The position numbers and the translations under genes are program-made. From Bacteroidota bacterium (GTDB lineage Bacteria > Bacteroidota > Bacteroidia > B-17B0 > Aurantibacillaceae): a stretch of DNA of 64,000 nucleotides. The stretch is taken from positions 248,001 to 312,000 of the forward strand of contig JAUXZS010000056.1 in NCBI GenBank assembly GCA_030692515.1, written 5' to 3'. Below, one piece after another: positions 63,069 to 64,000 of this stretch (its first letter is position 1; each line of letters begins with the position of its first letter). The notes beneath the pieces were generated by a model. It worked only from the letters and a program-made list of their open reading frames with translations, was not told the DNA's origin and did not search any database.

Positions 63069-64000
63069 TTAACTATACCCAACAACCTCTCTTACTTGTT
63101 TTAATTTTTCGTTAGCCATTTTAGAAGCTTTTGCTTCGCCTATTGCTAATTCTTTTTCAAGAACTGAAGTGTTGGCCATTAGTTTATCGTAGGCAAGGCG
63201 CTGCTCTTTATAAGTGTCTAAAATTAATTCTAACAGCGCGGTTTTTGCATGACCATAACCAAAGCCGCCTTTAATATAATTTTGGCGCATCTCTTCGGTT
63301 TGTTTTTCGCTGCCTAATAATTTATAAAGTTTAAAAACATTATCTGTTGCGGGGTCTTTTGGCTCTTCTAAACCCTTGCTATCGGTAACAATGCTCATTA
63401 TTACTTTTTTTAATTCTTTTTCGGGTAAAAATAAATTAATAAAGTTGTTATAGGATTTGCTCATTTTTTGTCCGTCTATTCCCGGAACTATCATCACTTT
63501 ATCATCGGTTAAGGCTTCTGGAATAACAAAAATGTCTTTGCCAACTTTATGATTAAACGAACGGGCAATATCTGCAGTAATTTCTAAATGTTGCACCTGG
63601 TCTTTTCCAACCGGTACTTTATGCGCATCGTATAATAAAATATCTGCCGCCATTAAAACGGGGTAAATAAATAAGCCCGCGTTAACATCGCTTAAACGAT
63701 CGCTTTTATCTTTAAACGAATGGGCGTTGGCGAGCATTGGAAAGGGCGTAAAACAATTTAAATACCAGGTAAGCTCGGTTACTTGGGGCACGCGACTTTG
63801 GCGATAAAAAACAGTTTTATTAGTATCAACTCCAAACGCTAACCAGGTTGCCGCAACAGCATTGGTGCTTTGTTTAATGAATGCAGCGTCTTTTACACTG
63901 GTTAAAGTGTGTAAGTCTGCAATAAACAATAAACTTTCGCTATTGGGTTGTTTACTTAATTCAATTGCTGGTAAAATTGCACCTAAAATATTTCCCAAAT
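63069..64000 (-). CDS. trpS: Tryptophanyl-tRNA synthetase, N-terminus beyond the window edge
   Basis: The frame runs off the right end of the window, so the gene's start is not visible. The last visible codons spell LGN, and the two bases before them are compatible with the H of the HLGN motif. About 310 residues are present. The KMSKS loop appears as QKMSKSYNN. The catalytic-core patterns SVKDAAFIKQS, YPVLMAADILLYDAHKVPVGKDQVQHLEITADIARSFN and VPGIDGQ are those of TrpRS. The C-terminal helical domain is complete. The enzyme charges tRNA-Trp. No leader regulation can be judged from this window. Confidence 0.94.
   Translation of the reverse strand, partial: LGNILGAILPAIELSKQPNSESLLFIADLHTLTSVKDAAFIKQSTNAVAATWLAFGVDTNKTVFYRQSRVPQVTELTWYLNCFTPFPMLANAHSFKDKSDRLSDVNAGLFIYPVLMAADILLYDAHKVPVGKDQVQHLEITADIARSFNHKVGKDIFVIPEALTDDKVMIVPGIDGQKMSKSYNNFINLFLPEKELKKVIMSIVTDSKGLEEPKDPATDNVFKLYKLLGSEKQTEEMRQNYIKGGFGYGHAKTALLELILDTYKEQRLAYDKLMANTSVLEKELAIGEAKASKMANEKLKQVREVVGYS

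Noticed and set aside
1-64000. CRISPR array, prophage, insertion sequence, integrated element, rRNA or tRNA
   Set aside because: No regularly spaced repeats, transposase, integrase, phage structural gene or tRNA-like cloverleaf was found on either strand.

Overview
The window is a 64 kb piece of a low-GC chromosome from a Bacteroidota bacterium. Four signs point there: C-terminal Por/T9SS-type sorting tails on several secreted proteins, TAnnTTTG promoter boxes of the Bacteroidota housekeeping sigma factor, a menaquinone (futalosine) pathway gene, and beta-propeller/Y_Y_Y sensor proteins. The gene content fits an uncultured Flavobacteriales- or Chitinophagales-like lineage, but nothing here fixes the genus. 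I see no insertion sequence, phage, CRISPR array, rRNA or tRNA gene. No gap between genes exceeds about 260 bases.

Layout, left to right. 0-4.3 kb: the 3' part of dsbD, a degenerate palindromic repeat, and a minus-strand cluster with purT. 4.4-9.3 kb: a propeller receptor with a PP2C phosphatase output, convergent with a secreted caspase-like protein. 9.4-11 kb: mqnC and a YjbR-like gene. 11.1-17.3 kb: an ExbB-ExbD-ExbD-TonB energy-transduction operon, followed by a small membrane protein, a PstS-like lipoprotein and a TPR protein with a good sigma-54-type promoter. 17.4-22 kb: envelope biogenesis (uppS, bamA, two Skp/OmpH-like chaperones). 22.1-27.1 kb: a CarH-type B12 photoreceptor-repressor, two YwqK/MORN-like repeat proteins, cysS and a glutaminyl cyclase lipoprotein.

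27.1-33.8 kb is a divergent carotenoid cluster. The minus arm is crtD, a cruF-like gene, crtZ and crtY; the plus arm is crtI, crtB and a small coupled gene. The enzyme set predicts a monocyclic, hydroxylated carotenoid of the saproxanthin/myxol type. Three of the four minus-arm genes lack an ATG start, and crtD appears to start at ATT. The CarH-like gene 5 kb away is a natural candidate light regulator.

34-48.8 kb: polA, three T9SS-exported proteins (one with a gingipain-like fold that seems to lack catalytic residues), a TPR histidine kinase with its NarL-type regulator, rpoN, tyrS and small conserved genes. 49-51.7 kb: an ECF sigma factor translationally coupled to a membrane protein that joins an anti-sigma-like cytoplasmic segment to a periplasmic trypsin-like protease. 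Divergent from it are two related small lipoproteins. 51.7-64 kb: mrp, two envelope proteins, an SDR-type threonine dehydrogenase, trhO, hmgA, a secreted protein, a LytTR/propeller two-component pair, and the 3' part of trpS.

The most notable items are the sigma/anti-sigma-protease pair with its patterned upstream region, the non-ATG carotenoid operon with a nearby CarH, the sigma-54 site together with rpoN in one window, and the possible pseudo-C25 protein.
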